A DNA stretch of 6,568 nt, from assembly GCA_003153055.1 (NCBI GenBank), contig PMBV01000479.1:899-7466 (forward strand). The letters run 5' to 3'. Both the position numbers and the translations under genes were made by a program. This DNA is from Myxococcales bacterium. GTDB taxonomy: Bacteria > Myxococcota > Myxococcia > Myxococcales > Myxococcaceae. Below the pieces are notes generated by a model. That model searched no databases, was not told the DNA's origin, and worked only from the letters and a program-made list of their open reading frames with translations. Shown here in pieces: positions 5,646 through 6,568 of the stretch (its first letter is position 1; every line of letters starts with the position of its first letter).

Positions 5646-6568
5646 ATGGCAGCTCGGCCGCTCTTCAAGTCTTTGTATGCCCAGGTCATCACCGCCATCA
5701 TCGTAGGCGCGCTCCTGGGGCACCTGTTCCCTCACACCGGCGAGGCGATGAAGCCTTTGGGCGACGGCTTCGTGAAGCTCATCAAGATGCTCATCGCGCC
5801 GATCGTCTTCACGACGGTGGTGGTCGGCATCGCGAGCATGCGCGACGTGAAGAAGGTCGGCCGGGTCGGCGGCAAGGCCATCTTGTGGTTCGAGCTCATG
5901 ACGACCGCGGCGCTCGTCATCGGCCTGGCGATCGCGCACGCGGTCAAGCCAGGCGCCGGGATCCACGCGACCGTGGCCAAGCTCGACACGTCGGCGCTCG
6001 ACAAAACGCTGTCGGCGCCGCGCCCCCACGGTCTCGTCGCGCACTTGCTCGGCATCATCCCCGACAGCTTCGTCGGCGCGTTCGTCGCCGGCGACGTGCT
6101 GCAAGTGCTCCTGCTCGCGGTGCTCATGGGCTCGGCCCTCGCCGCGCTGGGCGAGCGTGTCGCGCCGCTCGTGAAGCTCGTCGAGCACTTTGCCACCGGC
6201 GTCTTCGCGGTCGTTGGCATGGTCATGCGCGTGGCGCCGCTCGGCGCGTTCGGTGCGATGGCCTTCACCATCGGCACGTACGGCGTCGGAACGCTCGGCA
6301 GCCTCGCCAAGGTGATGGGGACGTTTTACGCGACGGCGCTCCTCTTCGTCTTCGTCGTGCTCGGCCTCGTGATGCGCCTGCTCGGCCTCTCGATCGTGCG
6401 CCTGGTCGTGTATTTGAAGGAGGAGCTGGCGATCGTCCTCGGCACCTCGTCGAGCGAGTCGGTGCTCCCTCGGCTCATGAACAAGCTGGAGGGGCTCGGG
6501 TGCAGCTCGGAGGTCGTGCGCCTGGTCGTGCCGACCGGTTACTCGTTCAACCTGGACGGCACGTCGAT
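5646..6568 (+). CDS. dctA: C4-dicarboxylate:cation symporter DctA (3' end outside window)
   Basis: The first 307 residues of an inner-membrane DAACS-family symporter are present, of about 430 expected; the frame is still open at the window end. The family imports succinate, fumarate and malate with protons or sodium. The match to E. coli DctA is close from the N-terminus: LFKSLYAQVITAIIVGALLG (6-25), then MKPLGDGFVKLIKM (35-48) and APIVFTTVVVGIASM (51-65). APLGAFGAMAFTIGTYGVGTL (197-217) also matches. The serine-rich re-entrant hairpin motif GTSSSES is at 266-272, and the substrate/cation-binding segment PTGYSFNLDGTS at 296-307, ending at the window edge. Hydrophobic segments are evident at about 12-28, 48-64, 80-98, 150-168, 184-206 and 226-246. 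No frameshift or stop is visible. A glutamate or aspartate carrier (GltP-like) is the main alternative, but the motifs favour DctA. The upstream palindrome suggests specific control. No dctBD regulators are in the window. Confidence 0.95.
   Translation, partial: MAARPLFKSLYAQVITAIIVGALLGHLFPHTGEAMKPLGDGFVKLIKMLIAPIVFTTVVVGIASMRDVKKVGRVGGKAILWFELMTTAALVIGLAIAHAVKPGAGIHATVAKLDTSALDKTLSAPRPHGLVAHLLGIIPDSFVGAFVAGDVLQVLLLAVLMGSALAALGERVAPLVKLVEHFATGVFAVVGMVMRVAPLGAFGAMAFTIGTYGVGTLGSLAKVMGTFYATALLFVFVVLGLVMRLLGLSIVRLVVYLKEELAIVLGTSSSESVLPRLMNKLEGLGCSSEVVRLVVPTGYSFNLDGTS

Noticed and set aside
5732..6310. Minus-strand open frames opposite dctA
   Set aside because: The plus strand encodes an unambiguous DctA here. 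The antisense products are biased (His/Arg/Asp-rich or Ser/Thr-rich) shadows.

Overview
The window is uniformly GC-rich, with strong G/C preference at third codon positions in all six genes. It looks like chromosome from a large-genome Gram-negative bacterium. A myxobacterium-like organism (Myxococcota) is my best guess. The reasons are the bacterial scramblase-family protein, a secreted alpha-amino-acid-ester-hydrolase-type enzyme, and two genes that may be transcribed without leaders. This placement is inference; there is no rRNA or marker gene to confirm it.

Layout from left to right. Bases 1-63 hold the edge of a short tandem repeat made of alternating 7-mers. Next come two minus-strand genes that probably form one transcription unit. 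A secreted CocE/NonD hydrolase (911-2851) comes first, and an unrecognised, possibly LolA-like exported protein (119-862) follows 48 bp later. A 90-bp divergent gap (2852-2941) separates them from a plus-strand phospholipid-scramblase-family gene (2942-3553). That gene converges, with 27 bp between the stops, on a minus-strand PLP-dependent low-specificity threonine aldolase (3581-4636). A 57-bp divergent gap containing a perfect 10-bp palindrome leads to a plus-strand glutathione S-transferase (4694-5362). A 283-bp gap rich in inverted repeats follows, including a perfect 17-bp palindrome. It precedes a plus-strand C4-dicarboxylate:cation symporter, dctA (5646 to the window end), cut off after 307 residues.

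How the genes work together: apart from the hydrolase and its downstream partner there is no evident shared pathway. The hydrolase should act in the periplasm or outside the cell on amino-acid esters or amides. The aldolase splits threonine or allo-threonine to glycine and acetaldehyde in the cytoplasm. The GST would conjugate or reduce electrophiles with glutathione. DctA would import succinate, fumarate or malate. This reads as ordinary housekeeping and accessory metabolism, with no mobile elements, CRISPR or RNA genes. I did not find a convincing undescribed system. The points most worth checking are the likely operator before dctA, the conserved amine-binding carboxylates in the hydrolase, the bacterial scramblase with an altered calcium-loop residue, and the possible leaderless starts.
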